Shown here: positions 47,601-58,668 of the stretch, in pieces
Layout of the letters: each line of letters starts with the position of its first letter
Position numbering within the stretch: the stretch's first letter is position 1
NCBI RefSeq assembly: GCF_023973825.1
Contig: NC_090125.1
Location: forward strand, 1,485,501 to 1,549,500
Length of the DNA: 64,000 nucleotides
Reading direction: 5' to 3'
From: Plasmodium brasilianum
Lineage: Eukaryota > Apicomplexa > Aconoidasida > Haemosporida > Plasmodiidae
Notes under the pieces: generated by a model
What the model saw: the letters and a program-made list of their open reading frames with translations, nothing else
Database searches by the model: none
Told to the model about the DNA's origin: nothing
Made by a program: the position numbers and the translations under genes

Positions 47601-48439
47601 CCCTTTTAAATATATAAGTTCAGCTTAATATTTTTTTTTTTTTCCCCGTTTTATTTGTTTTATTTGTTTTATTTGTTATATTTGTTTTATTTGTTATATT
47701 TGTTATATTTGTTTTATTTGTTATATTTGTTATATTTGTTTTATTTGTTATATTTGTTTTATTTGTTATATTTGTTTTATTTGTTTTATTTGTTTTATTT
47801 GTTTTATTTGTTTTATTTATTTTATTTGCTTTATTTTTATTTTATTTTCCCTCTACTTTCATTTTCCACGTGCACAGGTAAAAATGTGAAGATAAAAAAA
47901 AATTCCTCAATGAGCAGGAGTATATGCATGGACAACATAACTATAAATGAGAACTGCACTATCCAGAATTGTATTATTTGCCAAAATGTCGTTATTGAGC
48001 ATAATTGCAAGGTAATTAAAAAATAAAGAAAAAAAAAAAGGGAATAAATAAAGTAAAATAATTACTCAAAATATGGAGAAAATTTTAATTAAGCGAAAAT
48101 TTTGTCAAATGCACCCTTTCCAGTAACATACATACATACATATATACATACACACATACATACATACACACATACATACATACACACATACATACATACA
48201 CACATACATACATACACACATACATACACACATACATACACACATACATACATACACACATACATTCAGAGAACACCATTACTAAACGTTCCTACCCTAA
48301 ATATCATTGCAAAATTATATTTCATTATATATATGAATTTTACCATCTACAGTTAACTGATTGCATTGTACGAGAAAATAGCATAATTGAGAAAGACAGT
48401 ATCTTTGAGAAAGAGACACTTCCTTTATTTATTTCATAA
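44641..48439 (+). CDS. EIF2B3: Translation initiation factor eIF2B, gamma subunit (10 exons)
   Basis: Exons are 44641-45027, 45362-45422, 45637-45965, 46155-46206, 46361-46572, 46696-46797, 47111-47191, 47324-47393, 47878-48011 and 48353-48439. All have GT..AG junctions and compatible phases, totalling 504 residues (human 452). The N-terminal nucleotidyltransferase-like domain starts VEFQVVILTNDE (human EFQAVVMAVGGG), then KGLIKISNR in place of KPLLPVGNK. Next come SDFIVVNCDIL (human TDVLVLSCDLI), a LIDSHVYIFKNYVLDIM block (human LVDAHLYCLKKYIVDFL) and YDLIPYLVKIQ. The end is a left-handed beta-helix: NVKIKKNSSMSRSIC, ITINENCTIQNCII and CIVRENSIIEKDS hexapeptides. eIF2B is the guanine-nucleotide exchange factor for eIF2; gamma pairs with epsilon. 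The GGG nucleotide loop is not conserved. An alternative start in a 2-codon upstream exon (44,442) would add MESLGR. Confidence 0.92.
45110..45252 (+). repeat. AAT/AGT triplet-type repeat in eIF2B gamma intron 1
   Basis: An array of AATAATAGTAATAATATGAGT-like units lies inside the first intron. It reads as Ser/Asn/Met in one frame but sits between a good donor (45,028) and acceptor (45,361). Confidence 0.8.
47655..47835 (+). repeat. 9-bp repeat (TTTATTTGT/TATATTTGT) in eIF2B gamma intron 8
   Basis: About 20 tandem units of TTTTATTTG or TTATATTTG fill most of the intron between 47,394 and 47,877 and extend its polypyrimidine character. Confidence 0.85.
48124..48268 (+). repeat. ACACATACATACAT microsatellite in eIF2B gamma intron 9
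   Basis: Interspersed (CATA)n and (CACA)n units run over ~145 bp in the last intron. They translate into His/Thr/Ile or Val/Cys/Met repeats on either strand, so several open frames here are spurious. Confidence 0.85.
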
Positions 48440-49735
48440 CTCGGGGATTAATGTATTAATAGTTTAATTCTTCTTATTTTTCTTTCTTTTTTTCCTTTTT
48501 TTTTTCCTTTTTTTTTTCCTTTTTTTTTTTTCTTTATTTGTTTTCACTTTTTTTTCCTTCTGTATTTCATTTCATATAATTCGCTATATTTTATTCCCCC
48601 TTTTACGAGAATATTCCCCATATGTTTTCATATATTTTTATATTTTTCCTGGCTTATTATCCCCTTTTTTCTTTCTTTTTTTCATTCTTTTTTTATTTCT
48701 TATTATCTTTCTTTTTCATTCCCTTGTCCTTCTCCTTCGCCTTCTCCTGCCCTTTATCTTTTTTCTTTTCCTTTTTTATTTTTTCCATTTATATTTCATA
48801 TGAACTATTTTTTTTTTTATTTATTAGTTCTCCCCATCCCCTTAAGTAATTATACAATAGATATATATACTCATACTTTAACATTTGTCCCCTTCATATA
48901 AGAATTTTATTTAAAAATTTTTTTTCTTTTTTATTTTCATTTTCATTTGTTCTATTAAATTATAACTGTCATTGTACACATTCGCCAAAATAAGAAAAAT
49001 TTGTTGGCTCCTTGTTTTTGGTTCGATCCGATCTTTAAAATAAACGCGGCACAAGAGGGAAAACACATGCCCTATAATTTTGTGTATGTACGTGCGTGTT
49101 TACCCACGTATATATGTTCATACATGTATGTATGCATATGTATATACATTTTTTTGCGTACAAAAACGGTTCAATGTACGCGTAAAATAGGCCATTACAA
49201 GGCGCAGATACAAGTAAACATAAAAGTGCTTTACATAAAATGAAGAGATATTCGAATTGACGCTTTCATTAGCGAACGAGGAAAATAGTACTGAAATATT
49301 ATCATATAGTATAAAATATATACAAATATAATAAAGGCTTACACAAATAGGTGCTTTCGTATGTACGTACCTGCGTAAATGCGTAAATACGTTAATACGT
49401 AAATACGTACCTTCATAAATATGCTATTACTAAATTAAATGCGTTCTTATATACATATACGTATAAGCACAAACAAAAGCGCATATGTTCACATGTTCGA
49501 AAAAAAAAAAAAAAAAAAAAAAAAAAGCATGTATATACATTTTTTTTGTTTTTTATCATGTATTTAAACGAACTGACAAATCTAGCTTTCGTTCATAAAG
49601 AGGAGAGGAGTAACGAAACTAAATAATTTTATTATATGTAATAGTAGTCCTTTTTATTTTTTTCCAGCTATTCTTTCGTCGTTTATTTAGTTAAAATTTA
49701 TTTATTTTTTTTTTTTTATAAAGTTGAATTACAAA
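48440..49735. other. Intergenic region between eIF2B gamma and U2AF large subunit
   Basis: The first ~500 bp is pyrimidine-rich on the plus strand. Around 49,000-49,080 there is a short segment of higher GC that is open on both strands but has no recognisable product. An A run (49,501-49,526) and poly(T) lie before the U2AF start. No gene could be supported. Confidence 0.55.
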
Positions 49736-52467
49736 ATGAAAGTTGAGGAAAATAGAAGGAGGGAAACTAAAAATGAGTCCGAAGTAAGCAAAGGAAGGAG
49801 TGGCCTCAAGGGCGAAGAAGATATAGAAAGGTGTTAACAGAATAATAAGTACATGCATATATATGCATATATATATATATATATATATATATGTACGTAT
49901 GTTTGTATGTACGTATGTTTGTACGTACTTATGTTTGTATGTACGTATGTTTGTATGTACGTATGTTTGTATGTACGTATGTTTGTATGTACGAATGTTT
50001 GTATGTACGAATGTTTGTATGTACACATATATGTATGTTTATGCATGTATGCATACATATGTAATGTATGTCCGTATTTTCATATACCTACATATATATG
50101 TACGTATTCTTGTATGAACATTATGAGCAAGCAAATACTCATCAGAATAATACAGGGCGAGTAATATAACATTATTACAATAGTATTATATTTATGTATA
50201 TGTACATACCTATATGTACATCCGTGGAACCGCTTCTCAACGGTGGTTTGTACACCTTCTCCAAAACAACAAAGAAAAGATCATTTTGCTCTTTTTTGAT
50301 TTATCCTGTGCAAAGATATTCAATAGCAATTCAAAGTCGCATGGGTGAATGAGTTATCCTTATATTTGGGAATATACATATACACGTGTATATACCTTTA
50401 TGCATACAAATATATTATACGTACGAATAACACGGGGGTTCAATATGTACAAATATAAGCATGCGTGTTTAAATATATATGCTTGCATAAATGTTCGTGA
50501 AACACAAATGAGGCATTTTTTTTATTTTTACCATATTGTTACAAAATTCTTTTTTTATTTTTACGTTACACTTGTATAATTATTCTTTTTTTTTCTAGGT
50601 TACGTTTGTCTAATTCTTCTTTTTTTTTTTTCTTTGTTACTCTTGTTTAATTATTCTTTTTTTTTTTTTTTTTTTTTTTTTTTTCCACATTCTTATCTAA
50701 TTCTTTTTTATTCCCCGTGGCTTCTATTTTAGGAGGGTAAAGGAAAATGGAAGAGGTAGCTCTTTATTAACAAAGAGGAGTATATCACGTTCTACTAGGG
50801 TACAACATAACTCATTAGAAAATGATTTAAAGGGAAATAAACACATGCATGGAAAAAAAAGAAGAAAGGATAAAAGTACATCTGATATTAATTCTTCTGT
50901 AATAACATCCGATAAGTCTAGTGAGCATAACAGCTCAGACGAATACAGACGAAGGAGAAGAAGAAGAGAAGAAAGGGATGGTCGTCAAAGGGATGATCGT
51001 CAAAGAGATGGTCGTCAAAGGGATGGTCGTCAAAGGGATGATCGTCAAAGAGATGGTCGTCAAAGGGATGGTCGTCAAAGGGATGATCGTCAAAGGGATG
51101 ATCGTCAAAGGGATGACCGAGAAAGGGATAGCCGAGAAAGGGATAGCCGAGAGAGGAATGATTACGAAAGGGAAGGACGTGATAGAAAAAATGGATACGA
51201 AAGGAATAGCCACGATAGAAATAGTCGAGAAAGAAATAGCCATGAAAGAGATAACCGTAAACCACGCGAACGACATGAACGACGTGAGAAGGAAGACAGG
51301 AGAAAGAAAAGGTCCAGTAAACTTAATCGAAATTTATCATCATCCCATGAACGATCTAGATCAAGGGAGAGAAGAAGAAGAAAATTACAAGCAGAATGCA
51401 TTAAAAAAGCAGGAGGATTTAAAAAGCTAGCCGATATGGAAGGTCATGAAACAACAAATGTATTTTGGGATGGTTTTCAGTGGGTTGCAAAAACAAATCA
51501 GTCAAATGTTTTTCATTTAGATCCTGCAGTTATGAATTCTACAAGAAAATTAAGGAGGCTTTATTTTGGTAATCTACCACTTCATTTAGGATTAAGTGAA
51601 AATGATTTCCAAGAGATAGTATGGAATGAAATGAAAAAAAGAAAATATTGTAATGATGAGAATGTTAATCCTGTTTTATATGTTTGGTTTGCGAAAGATA
51701 AAGGAAATTATGGTTTTGTTGAATTTTCCACTGTAGAAGAAACAGAAAGAGCATTAACAATGGATGGTATGCTATGTAAAGGGGTTACTCTTAAGGTCTC
51801 AAGACCAAATGACTATTCTACAAATACAGTAAAGCATAATCAAAATACCCTTCTTCAAGCAGTGGCCAAGAATAATAATAATTTATTAGCTACTATCAGC
51901 TCCAACAGTGTAAGCGGCATGAACAACATAAGCGGTGTGAACAACATAAGCGGTGTGAACAACATAAGCGGTGTGAATAACATAAGCGGTGTGAACAACA
52001 TAAGCGGCGTGAATAGTATAAACCCTGCTGGCAATTTATATAATAAGCCACCTCCCCCCCCTGGTGCCCCTCCACCTTCTGTGCTCAAAGACTCAACAGA
52101 TCCTACCTCACTTGAGTACAACAATATACAAACAAAGTATTTAAGAGTATTAGAAATCGTTTCTGCAAATTCAATTAATCATGAAGATTACTCTTCCATC
52201 TTAGAGGATATAAAAGATGGTTTTCATACGCAAGGTATAATTATTAATTCCATTTTGATTACGCAGAAATATGCACAAACTACTCCATTCAATGTAGGTG
52301 ATGTTGTAATTGAATTTGAAAATGCTGCTTCAGTTGATAAGAGTATTATAAACATGTCTAATAGGAAATATGAAGGAAAAGTTATAAGGATGAGCAAACT
52401 AGATGAAAATATGTATAATACCTTTGTTAAACCCATAATTCGGGATCTGTACGAGCGGCGGATGTGA
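49736..52467 (+). CDS. U2AF2: Splicing factor U2AF, large subunit (2 exons)
   Basis: Exon 1 is 49736-49830 and exon 2 is 50733-52467, joined by split codon AG/G, giving 609 residues. The N-terminus is charged, with Ser/Arg clusters and about 15 pentapeptides of the type RQRDG/RQRDD (~115-165), taking the place of an RS domain. A Trp-containing segment VFWDGFQWV (~280) precedes an RRM. RNP2 is RLYFGNLP (~307) and RNP1 is NYGFVEF (~360), ending LKVSRPNDY as in human RRM1 (LKIRRPHDY). A linker with SGVNNI repeats and a PPPPPGAPPP stretch follows. The C-terminal UHM (~493-609) aligns with human LEDVRDEC..VKSIEIP, VFVEF and GRKFANRVV, here as NRKYEGKVI. U2AF2 binds the 3' splice-site polypyrimidine tract and recruits U2 snRNP. 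The second RRM of animal U2AF2 appears absent. Confidence 0.88.
49888..50030 (+). repeat. 16-bp tandem repeat (GTATGTTTGTATGTAC) in U2AF2 intron 1
   Basis: About nine units lie inside the 902-bp first intron, following a TA run. They give Tyr/Val/Cys open frames on both strands that are not genes. Confidence 0.85.
50975..51140 (+). repeat. 15-bp coding repeat encoding RQRDG/RQRDD
   Basis: Near-perfect units CGTCAAAGGGATG(G/A)T encode alternating RQRDG and RQRDD in U2AF2, grading into REREDS-type units. The Arg/Asp alternation resembles the RD/RS tracts of splicing factors. Confidence 0.88.
51905..52022 (+). repeat. 18-bp coding repeat encoding NNISGV
   Basis: Six tandem units AACAACATAAGCGGTGTG lie in the linker between the RRM and the UHM of U2AF2, just before the Pro-rich stretch. 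Confidence 0.88.
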
Positions 52468-53702
52468 AGGGTGTACAGTGAAGCAGGGGAATGATCAGCG
52501 TGTCCATATATGACTACGTGTGCACATGCACATATGTATATGTATATGTATCTATATAATTATATTTATATATATACATTATACATATACATTTACACAT
52601 ACGCATATATATGTGCACAGTTTCACAGCCGGAGACTTAGGTACTGACGTCCCTTGGAATCGCCAAAAAAAAAGAAAAGAAAATTCTATTTTTATTTATT
52701 ATTATTATTTTTTATTTTTATTTTAATTTTTACTTTTTATTTATTTATTTATTTTTTTTTTTTTAATTTTTTATTATTTATTATTATTATTTATTATTTA
52801 TTATTTATTATTTTTTTTTTTATTTTAATTTTTTTTTTTTTTTCAAGAAATAGTGCCCTGTGAAATGGTTGGTAAAGCACGATTAAGGGGAAATCGGCTC
52901 GGCTTTTTTTGTTGACTGCTTGCAGTAATTCAGACATAAATGAGAGTTATGCGAGCACATGTTCATGTGTTATATGTATATGTATATATATATATATATG
53001 TGTTCGTATGCACATGTGCTCACGAAATCGTGGTTAGCTTTCAAGACCGTTTTTTTTTTTTACTTTATATTTTTTACTGTTAATTTTGTTAATAATTTTT
53101 TTACCTATTTGTTTATTAACGTTGTTATATGTATATATGTATGTATATATATGTATATATCTCCTTATTTTATAGCAACTTTTTTACGCAAACTTTGGGT
53201 ATACATATTACACAAATTTGTGTGTGTTTTTCTTTTTTTTTTTTTTGCACATTTATTTCACATATATATATATATATATATTTTTCAATAGATAAATTTA
53301 ACTTAATCGAAATTAAATAATAACTATGTTAATGATATTAAACATGCAAATTTAGCCATAAGTTAACAAAAAAAAAAAAAAAAAAAAAAAAAGACGAGCC
53401 CTTTTTTTTTTTTTTTCTCCTCCCCTTGCGAAAATACGGCATAAAACTTGTATGTTATTTTAACATTCTAGTGGTAGAAATGTTATGTGTATAAAAATCC
53501 TAAACATGTTGATCATCCATACGACATACATGAAGCGGATGAGCACATATTATATATTTATGTATATATGCATATGTATGCATGTATGTATATATACATA
53601 GATACATACATATTCATAGATATATGTGTACTACAAAGGCATATAAAGTGAGCATCATCCAACCCTCTCCTTCCCCTTAGCCCATCAAAGTATACCAAAA
53701 AA
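52468..53702. other. Intergenic region between U2AF2 and the BLUF/TEX47-like gene
   Basis: It contains a TTTATTA-type array (52,690-52,840), TA runs (~52,984-53,000 and 53,262-53,282), an A run (53,369-53,392) and poly(T). No exon could be supported. Confidence 0.6.
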
Positions 53703-55077
53703 ATGAACGAAATCAAAAAGACGGTGTTAACAGAAAAGAAGAATGAAGAAATAACGACAATTTTAAATAAAAATATATTATTTAAAGAGTACAGTAACAC
53801 AAATGATTTGAAGGATGATACGTTTGTGAATATCACAACAGATTACAGCTTAGAGAGTGAAAAGGAAAAAAGCAATATTTCTTTATTTAGCATTTTTAAA
53901 AAAAAATTAAAAGAGGAAAAGTATTGTAGTAGATTTTTAATTCTTTTTAAAATACCATGTAATGCAAATCAAAAAAAAAAAGTCATTGAAACGTTGAAGG
54001 CTGATCTTAAGGAAAAGTATGGACCTATTACAGGTGTTTGTATTATGGTAAACATTTATGGTATTATGCTATTAGAGTGTGTTGGGACTAGTAATATATT
54101 TTCCTTCATAAAACACTTGGGTGGTATAAAAGAAATTTATAAAGTCCAAATATTATATTTCAGCGAATTACATAATCAAATTATAAATGATGATTTTTAT
54201 TTCTATGAATATAGCAAAGAAGACCCTAAAGGAGTATCATCGGGCGAGTGTAACTATGTGGACGAGGTAAGCGCCCAAAGGAAACGTGCTTGTTAAAATT
54301 TTTTTTTTTTTTTTTTTTTCCAACACGTATGAAGTACACCATTTCGTATGAACAGTTTTTTCTCTTTTCTCTTTTCTCTTTTCTGCTTTCGCTCTTTCCG
54401 CATATACACATATATGATATGTGTTTCCTTTGGAAAAAAGAAAAAAAAAGAAAAAAACGAATTGTTTGGGAATCCTCTCCTTTAACCAAATATGCACGAT
54501 CTTAAAAAATTCTCTGTCACATTGTTGATCTCTTCAATCTCTATGCTTTATGTTTACTTTTCTTTTACATTCTTTTCATATATTTTTATTTCTTCTCATT
54601 TCTTCTCATTTCTTCTCATTTCATTTTTTCCCTTCCATGAAACGTACCCACTTGCACAGGTGTGGGACTTGTACATAAACGTCCTAAGTTTATGCTGTTT
54701 TATTAAAAACAACAAGGATAAACAGAATATTTTTGATTTGAATGAAAACATAAAAAAAAATTTCTCATCACTGCCAAATTTGTATAATGATGACGCAAAA
54801 CAGTACCTATGGAATATGGATGGTGCTTGATAAATATAACAAAGAATGATCTGCTCGAATTTATTTGAATCTATCTGGATGACCAACGTTTATTCTGTTT
54901 TATACCGTTGTTCTGTTTTATTAATTCGTTTCAGTCTATTATACTTACGCCAATAGTGTTGTTATGTTAACATTTTTTTTATTCCTCTTTACCATTTTTA
55001 TAGAGTTCGTCTCCTTTTTCATCGAGGACTTTAAGCTACCATTTGACGATTTTTCCGATGACTTCTTGGACTTTTAA
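53703..55077 (+). CDS. Small protein with a possible BLUF/TEX47-like domain (3 exons)
   Basis: Exons are 53703-54266 (donor GAG/GTAAGC), 54660-54822 (acceptor TTGCACAG) and 55004-55077 (acceptor TTTTTATAG), with split codon G/AG, giving 266 residues. The core (~75-170) has alternating strands and helices: a strand FLILFKI, a helix, GPITGVCIMVNIYGIMLLEC, a helix with SNIFSFIKHL, then VQILYFSELH. This order and the TGVxxxxxGxxLLxxEG-like hairpin resemble BLUF-fold proteins such as TEX47, with the caveat that no flavin-binding residues can be assigned. The C-terminal exon is acidic and aromatic (FKLPFDDFSDDFLDF). Function is unknown. Exon 2 could also end at TGA 54,828, but splicing to exon 3 keeps phase and adds coding-like sequence. 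Confidence 0.65.
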
Positions 55078-55463
55078 GGCCTATAATGTGTGCATGCGTC
55101 ATATGTATGTGTATGAGCATAAATTTTTCGCCTTCCTCAAACTTCATCTACCTTTCAGTAAATCCTCTAGTGATTGCTTTATACGCCACTCACCCATTTG
55201 CAAAATATGTACATCGAAGATATGTTCATCTTGTCAAAAAAAAAATGTTACACGTATATACCCTTGCAGTATGCGGCATGTAACAGGTTAGTAAGCTTTT
55301 TTTTTTTTTTTCTTTTTTTTTAATACAACTCGTCAAGTTTTTTTATTTCTCGTTAACTCATCCGTCCTGCTGAGATTCATTCTATGTGCAAGCATATATA
55401 CATACGTATGTACGCGCATACTCACCCATATATAGACACGGTAAGGGGAGATGCCCCCAGGTA
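55078..55463. other. Convergent 3' spacer
   Basis: A short spacer between the ends of the BLUF-like gene (plus) and the TBC gene (minus). It contains a poly(T) stretch (~55,297-55,320) and short TA/CA repeats. Short open frames on both strands have no recognisable content. Confidence 0.55.
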
Positions 55464-56786
55464 CTACTCCCTAACCTTTGCACTCTTATACTCCAACGAA
55501 ATTTTTCGAATGAGCCCCTTCTTTATTTTTAATTCTAAAGCCGTTTTGATTAGCATATCCAGTTCGACATGTTTAGACAAAACCTTTAATCTGTTTAGTA
55601 TATCTTCAAATGATTCGGTTAAAATAATATGACCTTGTAATTTAAAAAATGCAAGTGAAACTTTAAAAAGAAAAGTATAATTGTTTATAAAAAAAATGTC
55701 CCATATTCTTACCGCATACAGGATGTTGATATTGTATGAAAAGAGAGTAACAAACCATTGAGATGCATACATACTGGAATGTACATTTTCTTTTTGTAAA
55801 TGATTATGTATTTTAGGAAACGTATAGTATAATAATTTATCAAAAATATGTAAGTATTCATTTAATAAAGGCATTTCAGAGGAGAACAGATCATTCAGTT
55901 TGTATTTGTCTAATAAAGCGATTAACATATAAAATGCATCTTCTTCACTCATATATAATATAAACGTTGCTACAATAAAAGCCATTCCTTGACAATATCC
56001 TAAACCTTTATTGTAATTACTATAAGCTTTTAAAACGTTGAACAATATTTGCTGACCTTTTTCATAATTATTCTTAAATAAAATATGCTTCGGGTACGTT
56101 CTGTTAATATCCTTTTTGATAGCACTTTCGTAATTATTGTTTATGCTTAGGTAGTATTTGTAGCCCCTTCCCAGATCAGTGCTGCTCCTTTCATTCCTGT
56201 TATTATCGTCCTTCCTGTTATAACTGCCACTTCCCTTATCGCTTCTATTACTTCTATCATTACTTCTATCATTTCGTCTAGCATTATTTCCAACATTGCT
56301 TCTGCTACTACTACCGTTGTTATCGCCCTCTCTGTAGGCGTATGATTGAACCAGTATTTGCCACACAAAACCCCTTATATGATCCGGTATACCCTTAATT
56401 ACTTCTTCCTTTATCATGGCATTAACTTTTTTACTGATTTCCACGAAATATATTTTTTTTTGTTCTAAGGGCATGTTAATAAACATAGCTTTTATAAATT
56501 CTAAATAGTCTGACTGGGGTGCATTATTATACTGAATATCACTTGATAATCTACAGAAACTGCTATAACATTCGTTCATCTTTACATTTCCTGCATATTC
56601 TTCTTGGTAATTACATGAATGTACATGGTTTCCGTTGAGAGAATTGTTAAGATGTGCTTTCTTCTTAGGCGAATTGTGTCCCCCTTTTTCATTATTATTT
56701 ATATTCACATCTGCATTATTATTGTTATTTACATTTATATTTATATCTGCATTATTATTTTTATTTACATTTATAATTATATTTGC

Positions 56787-56828
<42 letters not shown>

Positions 56829-58078
56829 TTTTTTTTTTTTTTTTTTTTTTTTTCGGATTCATCTTCTCCTTTTATACTGACGTTTTTGCAACGACGTGTT
56901 TTGTTATCAGCTGTAAGGCATTCCTTCTCCTTCCCCTGCTTCTGCTTTTCCTCATCTTTAATAGTGTAGCCATTCTTATCAGGGTGCCCATACAACGATT
57001 CACTTCTAACCTTTGCGCACCTATTACTAAGACAGGTGTAATCATGCACTATTTCATTTTCGCGCTTATTACTTTCATAATTATAATAATACGTAGTAAC
57101 ACTATTAAAATTAAATTTCACTTTACTCTTATTTTTACAATTTTTTTCTCTTTTTGAAGCACCATATTTATCACTCTCTTTTTCATTTTTATCGAAAGTG
57201 AAAACATTATTTTTATGGTAATCCAAATTATCTGCTTCACTTCCTTCCACATATTCATATTTTCCATCCTTATTACCATTAAGTGCACAATTTTCATTAG
57301 GGATATTTCGAATAGAAAATAAATTAATCTTTGCTATGTTCCTATTAATATTCCTAACATTATGAGAATTATTTTTAGCACTATCCCTATTGTCTATGTC
57401 TTTCCTATGACCTCCTTCATCAATCCAATTTTTATGTTTATTTTTCGAATTATTTTTATCCCCTCTGACAGAATTACTTATGCACTCTTCATTTTCATCA
57501 TTTTTTGAGTCATCATTATGATTCGCCATTTGATTAGCCCTTTGATTAGCCATTTCAGAGTTCCTCACATTTTCCTGCTTATATGGCTCTTTTATTTTAC
57601 TGTCATCAGTTATATGCTGGTTGTGTTGGTTGTACTCGTTGTGCTCGCTGTCCAATTTGTCTGCACTCTGAGCACTGTTCCCCCACTTGTCGGGTAACGC
57701 ATAGCGCTTTGAGCTTAACAAGCTCCCCTTTTCACCCTTTCCTGTTGCTTTATCTTTCTTTTCATTTTTTTTTAAGTTAAAATAATTATCATAAAATAAT
57801 GGCGAGTTTAGAAAAAAAGATAATTTGCTTTTATTTGTATTACCACGAGTCTGCGTCGTTATTTTTTCATCTAGCTTTAAATTTATATTTTTATTTTTTT
57901 CATCTGTACATTCATCTTTCTGCATATTAACATTATCAACTTTTGTCATTATCATTTCTTTTTGAATTAATTTTTTCAAACAAAAAAGTTTCAGTTTTTC
58001 TTCATAAATGTATTTCCATGTTTCAATTTTCTTAATGTCTGATACGAAATTTAGAACATCGTCCTTAGTATCTTTCAT
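55464..58078 (-). CDS. TBC-domain Rab GTPase-activating protein, frame broken at a poly(T) run
   Basis: The N-terminal part (start ATG 58078, preceded only by poly-Lys in frame) is Asn/Lys/Asp-rich and ends in the homopolymer 56827-56853. The C-terminal frame is open from that run through an AAT/poly-Asn stretch to the stop at 55464. The second part carries the TBC domain: GIPDHIRGFVWQIL, the arginine-finger motif IKKDINRTYP (IxxDxxR) and the glutamine-finger motif GYCQGM. Then come the usual helices ending YAVRIWDIFF. Both catalytic fingers are present, so it should stimulate GTP hydrolysis on a Rab. An Asn/Ser/Arg insert of ~55 residues sits between the first helix and the Arg finger. The stretch needs +1 or -2 nt in the run to be one frame, which I infer to be an assembly or polymorphism issue. 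Confidence 0.85.
56827..56853 (-). other. T27 homopolymer at the TBC gene frame break
   Basis: About 27 T on the plus strand lie next to an ATT triplet array (56,786-56,826). The upstream frame reads poly-Lys then poly-Ile to a stop. The downstream frame reads poly-Lys then poly-Asn into the TBC domain. Confidence 0.85.
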
Positions 58079-58668
58079 TTTGTACCAAGTTTTTTTTTTT
58101 TTTTTTTCTCCTTTTTTTGTGTGCAAAAAGGTTTATATTTCCTGACCAACGTGGACAGACATGAGCACAATGAAGTTAAAATTTATAGAGTACAAAAATG
58201 GTAAAATTAAAACCGTCGAGTGTTAAGTTGGTGAGGGTTCAGCCGATTAGAGCTAAACTGGTGAACGTTAAACTTATGAGCATATATCAGTTATGCGTTA
58301 CACAGTAATTGTAATACAGTAACTGTAATTCAGTAATTGTAATTCAGGAAGCATTATACAGTAAGCATAATACGGATAATCACTAAACTCATATAAGTTA
58401 AACCAATGCATGTTAAAACTAGGGAAATTCTGAGCTAGGGCAAATTTTTAATTAATACAAACTAACATTAATAAGTATTAAAAATTAAAATAAAGGAATA
58501 ATTAAAAAAAAAAAAAATAAAATAATCACTAATAAAACTTAAAAAAAAAAAATATGTACGTATATATATTTGCACATGTACATGTTAATGTGAATATGTC
58601 CATGTTGGAAATTTTTTGGAAAAATACACTACTACCTGTACAGGGTTATTTGTGCCTTTTTATTTTTC
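58079..58668. other. Intergenic region between the WD40 gene and the TBC gene
   Basis: Promoter-side spacer of the TBC gene and 3' flank of the WD40 gene, both on the minus strand. It holds a poly(T) run at 58,091-58,107, loosely repeated TAATTCAGTAA/TTATACAGTAA-like words (58,300-58,380) and A runs near 58,504 and 58,540. No gene is seen. Confidence 0.55.

Noticed and set aside
48085..48356. Val/Cys/Met or Ile/His/Thr repeat open frames
   Set aside because: They are translations of the ACAC/CATA microsatellite inside an eIF2B gamma intron flanked by good splice sites.
48693..48788. Minus-strand 31-codon charged open frame (Lys/Glu-rich) starting ATG at 48788
   Set aside because: It is the shadow of a pyrimidine-rich spacer; no splice partners or conserved residues were found.
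48985..49090. GGTTCGATCC near 49,017 considered as a tRNA B box
   Set aside because: No acceptor or T-stem pairing and no A box at the right distance; the flanks do not fold as a tRNA.
49691..50164. Open frames on both strands with Tyr-Val-Cys or Thr-Asn-Ile repeats
   Set aside because: They come from the 16-bp repeat within U2AF2 intron 1.
54290..54660. Open frames across the intron of the BLUF-like gene
   Set aside because: The stretch is T-rich, starts at a GTAAGC donor and ends at a CACAG acceptor with matching phases, so it is an intron.
18393..58078. Treating the frame-broken genes as pseudogenes
   Set aside because: Each gene has a single break located exactly in a 24-27 nt homopolymer and keeps all family motifs on both sides, which does not look like decay.
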